Below, one piece after another: positions 16,091-23,959 of a stretch of DNA of 64,000 nucleotides. The stretch lies in assembly GCA_035551355.1 (NCBI GenBank), contig DASZNF010000058.1, forward strand, positions 1 through 64,000. The letters are read 5' to 3'. The DNA is from DATATV01 sp035551355 (GTDB taxonomy: Bacteria > Actinomycetota > Actinomycetes > Mycobacteriales > Pseudonocardiaceae). The translations under genes and the position numbers were made by a program. Below the pieces are notes generated by a model. The model saw nothing but the letters and a program-made list of their open reading frames with translations, did not search any database and was not told where the DNA came from. Within the stretch, counting starts at the first letter, position 1, and each line of letters opens with the position of its first letter.

Positions 16091-16576
16091 GTGACCGACC
16101 ACCGGGACCAGGTTGAAGCGCTGCTCGCCGACTATCGGCGCAGTCGTGAACAACTTGCGTCGGTACATCGGACCCTGTTGTCCATCAACGAAAAGGCCAG
16201 CAGCCCGGACGGGCTGATCACGGCCACGGTGGGGCCGCAGGGCAATCTGGTCGGCCTGGACATCGCCGACGCCGCCTACCAGCGATATCCGGCGGCCGAG
16301 CTGTCCAAGGTCGTGGTGCGCGCGGTGACCGCGGCCGCGGCCAAGGCGTCGGCCCGGGCCGGGCAGGCGCTGGCCCCCGCGCTGCCCCCGGACGTCGATC
16401 CGAATGTGGTGCTGGCCGGCACGGCCGACCTGCGGCCCGAGGAGTACGCGCCGGAGCCCGAACCCCAGCCGGTGCGCGGACCGCGCCGGGCGTCGGCCGG
16501 CGGCGGCGACGAAGAGGGCAGCTTCGAGGAGATGACCTGGATGGACAACGCCTCGCGCGGGGGACGGTCGGCATGA
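16091..16576 (+). CDS. YbaB/EbfC-like protein linked to type VII substrates
   Basis: 161 residues. The first 110 match the YbaB/EbfC fold: a coiled N-terminal helix (DHRDQVEALLADYRRSREQL), a small sheet with GLITATVGPQGNLVGLDI, then a long helix. YbaB binds DNA as a dimer. Relatives next to WXG100 genes in actinobacteria may instead serve as partners of secreted proteins (inference). The C-terminal 45 residues are Pro/Glu-rich and acidic, ending EEMTWMDNASRGGRSA. GTG 16091 has GGAGG 8 bases upstream. It overlaps the next gene (ATGA), so it opens the WXG-TNT-immunity operon. Confidence 0.75.
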   Translation: MTDHRDQVEALLADYRRSREQLASVHRTLLSINEKASSPDGLITATVGPQGNLVGLDIADAAYQRYPAAELSKVVVRAVTAAAAKASARAGQALAPALPPDVDPNVVLAGTADLRPEEYAPEPEPQPVRGPRRASAGGGDEEGSFEEMTWMDNASRGGRSA

Positions 16577-16878
16577 GCGGCGGCTACCAGGCCGATCCGG
16601 CCAAACTGCACCAGCACGCGGGCGAGTTCCCCGGCCTGGCCGACCAGGTGACCGGGGTGCACCGCGAGTTGTCCGGCACGCTGGCCGACAACGGCGAGTG
16701 CTGGGGCGACGACGAGGTGGGCCGCAGTTTCGCGTCCGGCCACGTGCAGGGCGCCTCGGACACGCTGGACCGGCTGGGCGGGCTGCCCGGCAAGCTGTCC
16801 GACGTGGGCGATCGGCTGCACGCCACGGCGACCGCGTACGAACAGGTGGAGCAGACCAACACCGACTCGCTGAGCTGA
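16573..16878 (+). CDS. WXG100-family type VII secretion protein
   Basis: 101 residues, all helical, the size of ESAT-6-like proteins that dimerise as helical hairpins and leave through ESX systems. The turn is CWGDDEVG (about 43-50) rather than a strict W-x-G. The C-terminal AYEQVEQTNTDSL has the Y-x-x-x-D/E-like export signal pattern (Y, then T-D). There is no signal peptide. It overlaps the YbaB-like gene upstream and lies 58 bases before the TNT toxin gene, whose own N-terminus is also WXG-like. It is therefore the likely export partner or chaperone of the toxin. Confidence 0.8.
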   Translation: MSGGYQADPAKLHQHAGEFPGLADQVTGVHRELSGTLADNGECWGDDEVGRSFASGHVQGASDTLDRLGGLPGKLSDVGDRLHATATAYEQVEQTNTDSLS

Positions 16879-16936
16879 CTTACTTTCCTTACCAGACAGG
16901 CTTTCCGGCCACACCGACCCGATTTGGGGGCAGGGG

Positions 16937-19303
16937 ATGGGCATCGAACTCCCCACCGAACTGGCCGGTGTCGCGGCCAAGACCGGTGTGCAGTGGCCAC
17001 AGGCGGACGAGGAGGCCATGCGGGCCAGCGCCCAGGCGTGGCGGCAGGCCGGGACGCGGATGTCCGGAGTGAGCGCGGACGCGGACGGGACCGCGAACAA
17101 GGCGCTGTCCGCGGTGCGGGGTGATGCCGGGGATGCCGCGCGGACGCACTGGAATGGTTTCGTGGCACCGGATTCCGGCCACCTGACCAGTACCGTGGCC
17201 GGTTGCAACGCGGCGGCCGACCGGCTGGAACACGCGGCCGATCAGATCGGCGCGGCCAAGGCGCAGATCGTCTCGCACCTGGTGACCCTGGCCAAGACCG
17301 ATGACGCGGCAAGGGAAGCGGCCTCGGCCGGGCACCCCACGGCGCTGCTGGGCCTGAACACCGCGGTGCGCGGAACCGCGGCCAATGTGGCCAACGTGCA
17401 CCAGAACCTGACCCAGGCGGTGCGGCTGGACTCCGGCGTGACCATGCCGTCCTCGACCGCGCTGGTGAACCCGACCAGCCCGGCGGGCGGGCATGGCGGG
17501 CTGGTCAGCGGCCTGACGTCCACAGTGGACTCGACGACCGGGCTGACCGGGCACGGGGCCTCGGGCCTGGTCGGGGCGACCGGACAGCACGCGGGCGACC
17601 TGGTCGGGGCGACCGGCCAGAACGTGACGGGCCTGGTTTCGCAGACGGGGCACGGGGCCGCAGACCTCGTCGGCGGGGCGGGGCAGCAGGTCCACGATCT
17701 GACCGGCGCGGCGGGGCAGCAGGTGACCGGTTTGGCCGGGGCCGGGCAGCAGATCACCGGGCAGCCGCTGGGCGATCACGGCCAGAACGGTCCCGGCGGT
17801 CCGGGCGATGCCGGGGGCCAGGGGGCGGTCGGCGTCCCGGGCGTGCCGGGTGTGTCCGGTGGGCAAGGCTTGTCCGGTGGGCAAGGGATCGCGGGCCTCC
17901 CCGGAGGCGGCCACGGTCTCGGCCAGAGCTCCGGCTTCGGCCCGGGCTCGGCCGGCGATGTCGACCCCGGCGCGCACACCGGTCCGGTGTCCATCGCCCC
18001 GACCACTCTCGGCTCGTCCCAAGGCCATGGCCTCACCGACACGGGTGCACCGACACCCCCGATGGGGACCACCGTGCAGTCCCTGGCCTCGGCCCCGTCC
18101 GCGGCTGCCGCACCCGCCCCGATCAGCGACTTCGCGCCCACCCCACCGGCCGGCATCCCGGCCCAGCCCGGTGTCGCCCCGACCTTCGACGCGGGGCTGG
18201 CCGGTGGCGGCGCGGCCGGTGCGGTCGGCGGCGTTGGGCTCGGCGGGCCTGCCGCGGGGAGCGCGGGCGGTGGCTGGGCGCCGACCGCGGGCCCGGTACG
18301 AGGCGATGTAGCCGGCGGTGGCGGCTTCGTCGGTGCCTCACCCACCCGGGGACCCTCGGCCAGCTCCAGCCGGACCGGCCAGGGCGCCGACTTCTACGGC
18401 GAGGTGGACGCGGCCGGCGCACCCGGCACCGCCCGCCGCACCAACCTGTCCGCCCCGCGCCCGGCCGCTCCGCTCGCCGGATCGGGTGGGGTCAGCGACC
18501 GGCCTACGCCCGCGGCACCCCCGTCCGGCGAGGTCGCACTGTTCCTGGTGTACCTGTTCCCGATCGGCCATCTTCCGGTGGCCAGCAGCAAACCGACCCG
18601 GCAGCTGCCGCCGCCCCCGGCGGAAACCGACTACGCCGCCGGACTGCGCTTCCCGCCGCACGACCACCCGCGGTCCGATCTGGTGGACGACACCGAGGTG
18701 CTGGGCCAGCTGATCGAGGCCCGCCTCGCGCCCCCGCCCGGCTCCCAAACGCCGACTCCACCAACCGGTGAACCCCTGACCCTGCAGGATCACCCGATCG
18801 AACCGGACCGTGTCGCGGACGAACTCGACCCGGCCGGACTCGGCCCGGACCACCCCGCCGTGCGGACGCTGACCGAGAGCTACGACCCACTCGGCGGTGG
18901 CAGCGAGCGCGACTGGGACCACCGATTCCTGGTCCGGCCCGCCGAACCGGAACTGGGCCAGGCCGCCGAATACGCCTGGCCGCCCGGCGAGTTCCGGCCG
19001 GAGGGCGGGTGTGCGGCGGGTGAGCCGGTGGTGTTGCCGGAGGGCACGCTGGTAGACCGGTTCGGATCGGCCGACGGGCGGGTGTTCGCCGCGGACGGCA
19101 CCCCGTTCCGCCGCCGCTCGCTGCCGCCGGACGCGCTGACCGCCGGCTACCACCGCTATCGCGTGCTGCGCGAACTACCGGTGTGGCAGGCGATGTCGGC
19201 GGCGTGGTTCGACCAGCCGGGCGGCGGGGTGCGGTACCGGGCCGGTTATCCGGTCGCGGACCTCGTGGCGCTGGGTTACCTGGAGGAGCTGGGAGCGGAA
19301 TGA
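16937..19303 (+). CDS. Type VII secreted toxin with C-terminal TNT (NAD glycohydrolase) domain
   Basis: 788 residues. The N-terminal 200 are helical and resemble the WXG/PPE-type targeting region of CpnT-like proteins (THWNGFVAP near 70). Residues 211-275 are six 11-residue repeats (LVGATGQHAGD type), then a Gly/Pro-rich linker to about 500 and a region of unclear fold. The last 98 residues are a TNT domain: GTLVDRFGS, GTPFRRRSLPP, YHRYRVLRELPV and WFDQPGGGVRYR. In M. tuberculosis the TNT domain destroys NAD+. The Arg of DRFG (708) and the Gln of DQPGGG (760) are the likely catalytic residues. Good ribosome-binding site. It overlaps the next gene by 4 bases, as toxin and immunity pairs do. 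Confidence 0.9.
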   Translation: MGIELPTELAGVAAKTGVQWPQADEEAMRASAQAWRQAGTRMSGVSADADGTANKALSAVRGDAGDAARTHWNGFVAPDSGHLTSTVAGCNAAADRLEHAADQIGAAKAQIVSHLVTLAKTDDAAREAASAGHPTALLGLNTAVRGTAANVANVHQNLTQAVRLDSGVTMPSSTALVNPTSPAGGHGGLVSGLTSTVDSTTGLTGHGASGLVGATGQHAGDLVGATGQNVTGLVSQTGHGAADLVGGAGQQVHDLTGAAGQQVTGLAGAGQQITGQPLGDHGQNGPGGPGDAGGQGAVGVPGVPGVSGGQGLSGGQGIAGLPGGGHGLGQSSGFGPGSAGDVDPGAHTGPVSIAPTTLGSSQGHGLTDTGAPTPPMGTTVQSLASAPSAAAAPAPISDFAPTPPAGIPAQPGVAPTFDAGLAGGGAAGAVGGVGLGGPAAGSAGGGWAPTAGPVRGDVAGGGGFVGASPTRGPSASSSRTGQGADFYGEVDAAGAPGTARRTNLSAPRPAAPLAGSGGVSDRPTPAAPPSGEVALFLVYLFPIGHLPVASSKPTRQLPPPPAETDYAAGLRFPPHDHPRSDLVDDTEVLGQLIEARLAPPPGSQTPTPPTGEPLTLQDHPIEPDRVADELDPAGLGPDHPAVRTLTESYDPLGGGSERDWDHRFLVRPAEPELGQAAEYAWPPGEFRPEGGCAAGEPVVLPEGTLVDRFGSADGRVFAADGTPFRRRSLPPDALTAGYHRYRVLRELPVWQAMSAAWFDQPGGGVRYRAGYPVADLVALGYLEELGAE
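17567..17761 (+). repeat. Six 33-base (11-residue) repeats inside the toxin gene
   Basis: Residues 211-275 fall into units LVGATGQHAGD, LVGATGQNVTG, LVSQTGHGAAD, LVGGAGQQVHD, LTGAAGQQVTG and a 10-residue LAGAGQQITG. An 11-residue period fits three helical turns with one hydrophobic stripe. Confidence 0.8.
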
Positions 19304-19935
19304 ACGCGGACTCGATCGTGCGCTGGCTGACCGCGGTCGGCGTGCCCGCCGAGGTGGTGTCGGTGGGGGCCGAAGCGGACAACACGTGGTGCCTGCTGCG
19401 CGACGAGCACCCGGACGAGGACGGCACGGTCGGCTGGGAGGTGTTCTGGCGCGAGCAGGGCAACCGGTACGACTGGGCGCGGTTCGGGAACGAGCAGGTG
19501 GCCTGCCACTACCTGTTCGGGCGGCTGGCCTGGGCCCAGGTGGTGCGCGGCGCGGTCGGCGTGCTGCCCACCGATCCGGTGACCGGCCAACCCCGGCCCA
19601 CGTCCCAACCCCAGCCGGTGGCCCAAGCCCAGCCAGGGGGACAAGCGCAGCCAGCGGCACAACCCCAGCCTGCGGCCCAATCCCAGCCAGCAGGACAAGC
19701 CCAGCCAGTGGCACAAGCCCAGCCCGCGGCACAGTCCCAGCCTGCGGCCGCGCCCGTGTCCGAGCCGGAGCCTGCCGCTCAGGCGGGCGCTGCTGTCCCG
19801 CCGGATGCTGCCGCCCAGCCCGAGCCCGTGAGCCAGGCCGAGCCCGTGAGCCAGGCCGAATCCGTGAGGCAGGCCGAATCCGTGAGGCAGGCCGAATCCG
19901 CCGAGCCGTCTTCCACACCCGTCACCACCGACTGA
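19300..19935 (+). CDS. Probable TNT immunity protein with repetitive Gln/Pro tail
   Basis: 211 residues. ATG overlaps the toxin stop (ATGA). Residues 1-90 are a compact acidic domain (SIVRWLTAVGVPAEVVSVGAE, then VGWEVFWREQGNRYDWARF) of the type found after TNT toxin genes. By position it should bind and block the toxin in the producing cell; the family match is from memory and approximate. Residues about 105-150 are seven hexapeptides QPxxQx, and about 175-200 are EPVSQA/ESVRQA hexapeptides. Both are encoded by exact 18-base periods. The tail looks disordered and has no obvious role in toxin binding. Confidence 0.65.
   Translation: MNADSIVRWLTAVGVPAEVVSVGAEADNTWCLLRDEHPDEDGTVGWEVFWREQGNRYDWARFGNEQVACHYLFGRLAWAQVVRGAVGVLPTDPVTGQPRPTSQPQPVAQAQPGGQAQPAAQPQPAAQSQPAGQAQPVAQAQPAAQSQPAAAPVSEPEPAAQAGAAVPPDAAAQPEPVSQAEPVSQAESVRQAESVRQAESAEPSSTPVTTD
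19612..19749 (+). repeat. 18-base repeats in the immunity gene, first array
   Basis: Seven full units and one partial unit of the form CAGCCAGCGGCACAAGCC, encoding QPVAQA, QPGGQA, QPAAQP and so on. Confidence 0.85.
19822..19899 (+). repeat. 18-base repeats in the immunity gene, second array
   Basis: Two identical copies of GAGCCCGTGAGCCAGGCC, two of GAATCCGTGAGGCAGGCC and a partial fifth, encoding EPVSQA twice, ESVRQA twice and ESA. Confidence 0.85.
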
Positions 19936-19972
19936 CGCCGGATCGTCCGCCACCATCGGACAATGACGGCCA

Positions 19973-20272
19973 TTCGCCACGATCGGGCGTTGGTCGCCGC
20001 TCACCACGATCGGGTAGCAGCTGGCCGTTCAATCCGTTCGAGCAGCGCATGGCTGTTCACCACGATCGCGTGACGATGGCTGCTCACCACGATTGGGGTG
20101 GTCCGGCCGCGTTACCCCAATCCGCTCCACCGCGGCTCAGCGCTGTGCTCAGGACCGCGGCTCACCGCCGTGCTCAGGACCGCGCGGACGGGACTGCGTG
20201 ACCGGGCGGTGTCCGGCTAGGGCAGTGTCCGGCCAGAACAGTGTCCGGTCAGGACAGTGCGCGATCAGGACA
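19973..20272. repeat. Three tandem arrays filling the gap between immunity gene and hisN
   Basis: The 329-base gap (19936-20264) holds no gene. It contains five degenerate copies of a 27-28-base unit with core TTCACCACGATCG at 19973, 20000, 20028, 20056 and 20083; then two 25-base copies at 20131-20155 and 20156-20180 (23 of 25 identical); then four 16-base units at 20209, 20225, 20241 and 20257 (GTGTCCGGTCAGGACA type). The last array runs into the final codons of hisN. The genes on both sides end here (convergent). Confidence 0.8.
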
Positions 20273-21086
20273 GTGCGCTCAGGGCGGCGTCGTGCAGGGT
20301 GCCGTTGGAGGACAGCGCCGAACCACCGTCGTGGGTGGCCCGGCCCGCCAAATCGGTGAACCGCCCCCCGGCCTCCTCCACGATCACCTGCAGCGCGGCC
20401 ACGTCCCACGGACTGACGATGGCCTCGGCGGCCAGGTCGATCGCGCCCTCCGCGACCAGGCAGTGCTGCCAGAAGTCACCGAACGCGCGGTTTTCCCAGC
20501 ATGCGTCCACCAGCGCCAGGTACTTCTCCCGCGAGTGGTGCTTCACCCAGGAACCCAGATGGGTGGTGGACAGGTAGGCGTCACCCAGATCGGTGACACC
20601 GGACACCGAGATCGGCCGGGTGACCTCTCCTGTCCGGGTCCAGGCGCCTCCTGTCCGGGTCCAGGCGCCGTGCCCGGCGGCGGCCCACCAGCGGCGGCCC
20701 AGCGCGGGCGCGGAGGCCACGCCGACCACTGGGTTTCCGTCCACCAGCAGGGCGATCAGGGTCGCCCAGGCCGGCACCCCGCGCAGGAAGTTCTTGGTTC
20801 CGTCGATCGGGTCGACCAGCCACGCCCGCCCGGCACCGACCTCGCCGCCCCGTTCCTCCCCGGCCACCACGTCACCCGATCGGGCCTGGGCGATCAGTTC
20901 GCGGATGCGGTCTTCCACCGCCAGGTCGGCGTCGGTCACCGGGGTCCGGTCGGGTTTGCGCTCCACCCGCAGGTCCTGGGCCTGGAATCGGGACGCGGTG
21001 AGCTGGTCGGCGGCGTCGGCCACGGTCAGGGCCAGCTCCAGGTCGGCCGCGTACGGTCCGGCCGGATCGCTTTCGTCGATTGACAC
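20265..21086 (-). CDS. hisN: Histidinol-phosphatase / inositol-monophosphatase family enzyme
   Basis: 273 residues of the Mg/Li-sensitive phosphomonoesterase fold. Metal ligands: VVAGEERG (Glu-Glu), WLVDPIDGTKNF (Asp-Pro-Ile-Asp-Gly-Thr) and SPWDVAALQVIVEEAGG near the C-terminus. The set fits the histidinol-phosphatase HisN subgroup (last step but one of histidine synthesis), although inositol-1-phosphatase cannot be excluded. Substrate loops contain an exact 21-base duplication at 20628-20669 giving GAWTRTG twice. The GTG start is divergent from the response regulator, 32 bases away, with weak CAACAT 7 bases upstream. The 3' end lies inside a 16-base repeat array. Confidence 0.88.
   Translation of the reverse strand: MSIDESDPAGPYAADLELALTVADAADQLTASRFQAQDLRVERKPDRTPVTDADLAVEDRIRELIAQARSGDVVAGEERGGEVGAGRAWLVDPIDGTKNFLRGVPAWATLIALLVDGNPVVGVASAPALGRRWWAAAGHGAWTRTGGAWTRTGEVTRPISVSGVTDLGDAYLSTTHLGSWVKHHSREKYLALVDACWENRAFGDFWQHCLVAEGAIDLAAEAIVSPWDVAALQVIVEEAGGRFTDLAGRATHDGGSALSSNGTLHDAALSALS
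20628..20669. repeat. Perfect 21-base tandem duplication within hisN
   Basis: Two identical head-to-tail 21-base copies, in frame, insert one extra GAWTRTG after GHGAWT. It lengthens a loop between the catalytic motifs and keeps the frame. Confidence 0.95.
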
Positions 21087-21106
21087 GGTTCGGATGTTGT
21101 CACGAA

Positions 21107-21112
21107 TACTCT
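21107..21112 (+). promoter_or_regulatory. Probable -10 element of the two-component operon
   Basis: TACTCT ends 6 bases before GTG 21119. A consensus TTGACA sits at 21080-21085 but with a 21-base spacer, longer than usual. Confidence 0.45.
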
Positions 21113-21118
21113 GAGCGG

Positions 21119-21793
21119 GTGAGCACGGTGTTGCTGGCCGAGGACGATCCCGCGATCGCCGACCCCCTCTCCCGCGCGTTGACCCGCGAGGGCTACGAGG
21201 TGTCGGTGGTGGTCGACGGGCCCAGTGCGCTGTCGGCGGCCGGGCAGGGCGGGATAGACCTGCTCGTGCTCGACCTCGGCCTGCCCGGCATGGACGGTCT
21301 CGAGGTCTGCCGGCGGCTGCGTTCGGCCGGACGTGGGTTACCCGTGCTGATGCTCACCGCGCGCGCCGACGAGGTCGACTTCGTGGTCGGCCTGGACGCG
21401 GGCGCGGACGACTACGTGGCCAAGCCCTTCCGGCTGGCCGAACTTCTCGCCCGCATCCGGGCGCTGCTGCGCCGACGCGCACCCGAGGTGGTCGAGGTCA
21501 ATGGGGTGCGCCTCGACCTCGGCGCCCGGCTGGTCACCGTGGACGGCGACGAGATCCAGCTGGCCAACAAGGAGTTCGAACTGCTCCGGGTGCTCATCCA
21601 GCACGCCGGTCAGGTGGTCACCCGGGATGAGATCCTGTCCGAGGTGTGGAACGGCCCCGAGCTGCGCAACAGCAAGACCCTGGACATGCACATGTCCTGG
21701 CTGCGCCGCAAACTCGGGGACGGCAGCCCGCGCTCGGCCGAGCGCCGGATCGCCACGGTGCGCGGGGTCGGGTTCCGGTTCAACTCCGAGTAG
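21119..21793 (+). CDS. OmpR/PhoB-family response regulator
   Basis: 224 residues. Receiver domain 1-115: acidic pair in LAEDDP (8-10), phospho-acceptor Asp52 in VLDLGLPGMDG, Thr80 in MLTAR and Lys102 in AKPFR, all intact. C-terminal winged-helix domain: QLANKEFELLRVLIQHAGQVV, then DMHMSWLRRKLG and the wing TVRGVGFRF. The GTG start has no ribosome-binding site but a -10-like TACTCT 6 bases upstream. The histidine kinase follows 18 bases later, so they form one operon. The regulated genes and signal are unknown. Confidence 0.95.
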   Translation: MSTVLLAEDDPAIADPLSRALTREGYEVSVVVDGPSALSAAGQGGIDLLVLDLGLPGMDGLEVCRRLRSAGRGLPVLMLTARADEVDFVVGLDAGADDYVAKPFRLAELLARIRALLRRRAPEVVEVNGVRLDLGARLVTVDGDEIQLANKEFELLRVLIQHAGQVVTRDEILSEVWNGPELRNSKTLDMHMSWLRRKLGDGSPRSAERRIATVRGVGFRFNSE

Positions 21794-21811
21794 CACTGAG
21801 AAGGGAGTCCG

Positions 21812-23092
21812 GTGCGGCGGCGCATCCTGCTGGCCATTCTGCTCGCGGTCGCGGTGACCGCCGGTGCACTGGGCATCCCGCTGGGCTACAGCGCCCTGCA
21901 GGTGGTGGAGAACCTCAAGCGCACCGACCTGTCCGACAACGCCCAGGCCGTGGCCAACAACGTCGACGACGTGCTGACCGCGGGCGCCCGGACGATCGCG
22001 CTGGACCGGATGCGCACCGGCGTGCCCACCGACGCGGAGATCATCCTGGACACCCCGGAAACCGGCCGGCTCACCTCCGGTCCGGACCCGGGCGACGACG
22101 TGATCTCGGTGAGCGTGCCGATCGTGCACGGCGGCTCGGTCGAGCTGTCCGTGCCCGCCGCGCAGACCCGCCAGTTGCAGGCCGACGTGGGCATTCTGGT
22201 GTTGCTGCTGGTCCTGCTGTCGGTGGGCACCGGCACGGTGGTGGCCACGGTCACCGCGCGGCGGCTCACCCAGCCGCTGCGGCACGTGGCCGACCGCGCG
22301 GCCCGGCTCGGCGCCGGTGATTTCCGGCCCGATCCCAATCGCTACGGGGTGGCCGAGCTGGACATGGTGGCCGCCGCGCTGGACACCTCGGCCGGCGCGC
22401 TGGCCCAGCTGGTGCAGCGGGAACGCGACCTGGTCGGCGATGTCTCGCACCAGTTGCGCAGCCGGCTGACCGCGCTGCAACTGCGCCTTGAGGTGCTGGC
22501 CGCGGTGCCCGACGAGGACACCGCCGAGGAGGGCGCGGCCGCGCTGGAGCAGGCCGAACGGCTGGCCCAGGTACTCGACGAGCTGCTGGCCGCGGCCAGT
22601 GCGGCCCGTTCGGTGGGGGCCGAGCCCATCGACCTGGCCACCGAGCTGCCCGCGATCGCCGCCGAGTGGCGGGAACTGCTGCGGGCCGAGGGGCGGTCGC
22701 TGCGGGTGCGGGTGCCCGACCGGCTGGTCGCGCGGGCCACCCCGGCCCGGTTGCGGGAGGCCATCGGGGTGTTGCTGGACAACTCGCTGCGCCACGGCAT
22801 GGGCGCGGTGACCATCTCCGCGCGCCGGGACGACGGCACGGTGGTGGTCGAGGTCAACGATTCCGGTCAGGGGGTGCCGGACGAGCTGGCCGCGCACGTG
22901 TTCGAGCGCGGGGTGTCCGGCGGCGGGTCGACCGGGGTGGGGCTGGCGCTGGCCCGGGCGTTGGTGGACGCCGATGGCGGGCGGTTGGAGCTGGCGGTGT
23001 CCCGGCCCGCGACGTTCGCCATCTTCCTGCCGGTGGCCTCCGCGCAGAACGTGGTGGCCACCTCATGGCGGTCCGAGCCCAGCCCGCGCTGA
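21812..23092 (+). CDS. Membrane sensor histidine kinase
   Basis: 426 residues. Transmembrane helices at about 5-27 and 128-150 flank a small extracellular sensor of about 100 residues. A HAMP linker (TARRLTQPLRHVADRAARLGAGD) follows. The phospho-acceptor is His213 in DVSHQLRSRLTALQLR, with the His-Gln-Leu-Arg variant common in actinobacteria. ATPase domain: LLDNSLRHG (N box), VNDSGQGVPDE (G1) and GVGLALARALV (G2). GTG start with AAGGGAG upstream. Phosphorylates the regulator encoded just before it. The sensor shows no recognisable ligand domain. Confidence 0.95.
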   Translation: MRRRILLAILLAVAVTAGALGIPLGYSALQVVENLKRTDLSDNAQAVANNVDDVLTAGARTIALDRMRTGVPTDAEIILDTPETGRLTSGPDPGDDVISVSVPIVHGGSVELSVPAAQTRQLQADVGILVLLLVLLSVGTGTVVATVTARRLTQPLRHVADRAARLGAGDFRPDPNRYGVAELDMVAAALDTSAGALAQLVQRERDLVGDVSHQLRSRLTALQLRLEVLAAVPDEDTAEEGAAALEQAERLAQVLDELLAAASAARSVGAEPIDLATELPAIAAEWRELLRAEGRSLRVRVPDRLVARATPARLREAIGVLLDNSLRHGMGAVTISARRDDGTVVVEVNDSGQGVPDELAAHVFERGVSGGGSTGVGLALARALVDADGGRLELAVSRPATFAIFLPVASAQNVVATSWRSEPSPR

Positions 23093-23134
23093 TCCGAGGG
23101 CGGCCCCGATCGGGCCGGTCGGCCGGGTCCGTCC

Positions 23135-23154
23135 GGTCACCCGTCCGGGTGATC
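23135..23154. terminator. Short hairpin between converging kinase and GtrA genes
   Basis: TCACCC and GGGTGA pair around GTCC; one wobble and one further G-C pair extend the stem to 8. It lies between two converging genes and could end both transcripts. No T-run. Confidence 0.4.
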
Positions 23155-23160
23155 AGTCGA

Positions 23161-23718
23161 TCAGGCGACGCGGGTGTTGGGGTCGTCGTCGTTGTCGCGC
23201 ACCGCGCGCAGCCGGCGGATCCGTGCCTGCCGGGCGTTTTCCGCCGGGAAAACCCACTTCTTGAATGCCCACCAGCGGAACAGCATGGCGATCAGGGTGC
23301 CGATGATCATCCCGCTCGTGAAGTCGGAGACTTCCTGGACCAGCCGGGACACGTGCGGGACCTGCAGTTCCAGCCCGTAGCGGGAGATGTATTCGGGCAG
23401 CGAGTTGAGCACCACGCCGATGCCGCTGATCAGGAAGAACAGCGCGGCCTCGTGGTGGCGTTCGCGGCCGCCGCGGGTCCGGAAGGACCACTCGCGGTTG
23501 AGGATGTAGGACGCGATCGTGGCCACGATCACGGCGATGACCAGCGCGGTGACCGGCTTGTCGGCCAGCACGGTCAGCTTGAGGCCGTAGTTGACCACCA
23601 TGGTGATGACGAAGCAGATGCCCCCCACCACCGCGAACTTCAGCATCTCCCGGTGCTTGAACAGCACCGAGCGCAACGGTTCCGGAATGGCTTTGAGCGC
23701 ACTCTTGACGAGGGACAC
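23161..23718 (-). CDS. GtrA-family membrane protein
   Basis: 185 residues with four hydrophobic spans, the GtrA/DPMS fold that helps move polyprenyl-linked sugars across the membrane. Signatures: HREMLKFAVVGGICFVITMVVNY in the first span, YILNREWSFR after the second, and RWWAFKKWVFP at the end of the fourth. GTG 23718 gives the family N-terminus; the longer reading to 23811 adds an atypical 31 residues. TACAGT lies 6 bases upstream and no ribosome-binding site is present. Homologous position to Rv3277 in M. tuberculosis; a role in arabinogalactan precursor transport is plausible but inferred. Confidence 0.9.
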   Translation of the reverse strand: MSLVKSALKAIPEPLRSVLFKHREMLKFAVVGGICFVITMVVNYGLKLTVLADKPVTALVIAVIVATIASYILNREWSFRTRGGRERHHEAALFFLISGIGVVLNSLPEYISRYGLELQVPHVSRLVQEVSDFTSGMIIGTLIAMLFRWWAFKKWVFPAENARQARIRRLRAVRDNDDDPNTRVA

Positions 23719-23724
23719 ATTAGG

Positions 23725-23730
23725 ACTGTA
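23725..23730 (-). promoter_or_regulatory. Probable -10 element of the GtrA gene
   Basis: TACAGT ends 6 bases before GTG 23718, in a relatively AT-rich gap; a leaderless arrangement. Confidence 0.45.
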
Positions 23731-23959
23731 CCGAGACAAAAGTCCGGTCGCGTTCGCGGGGCGATACCCCACGGTTGATCGACGCCTTTCCGCAACCGTT
23801 TCGCGACGCACCGCACCGGATTCTCACAGCACCATGACCAGGGTTGCTGTGTGTTTTCCAATGCCACCGGTTCGGGTGTGGAGAATGCGACATAGTGTGA
23901 TGGTCTGCGCCTGTGGCTACCCGAGGTAGTCGAGGTCCGTGGAAGGGAGAAAGGTCCCG

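Noticed and set aside
16091..19935. Prophage or integrative element carrying the TNT genes
   Set aside because: No integrase, attachment repeat, tRNA or phage structural gene is present at either side; it looks like an insertion without visible mobility genes.
19973..20272. Possible CRISPR array
   Set aside because: Units are contiguous and degenerate with no unique spacers, change period from 28 to 25 to 16 bases, and there are no cas genes.
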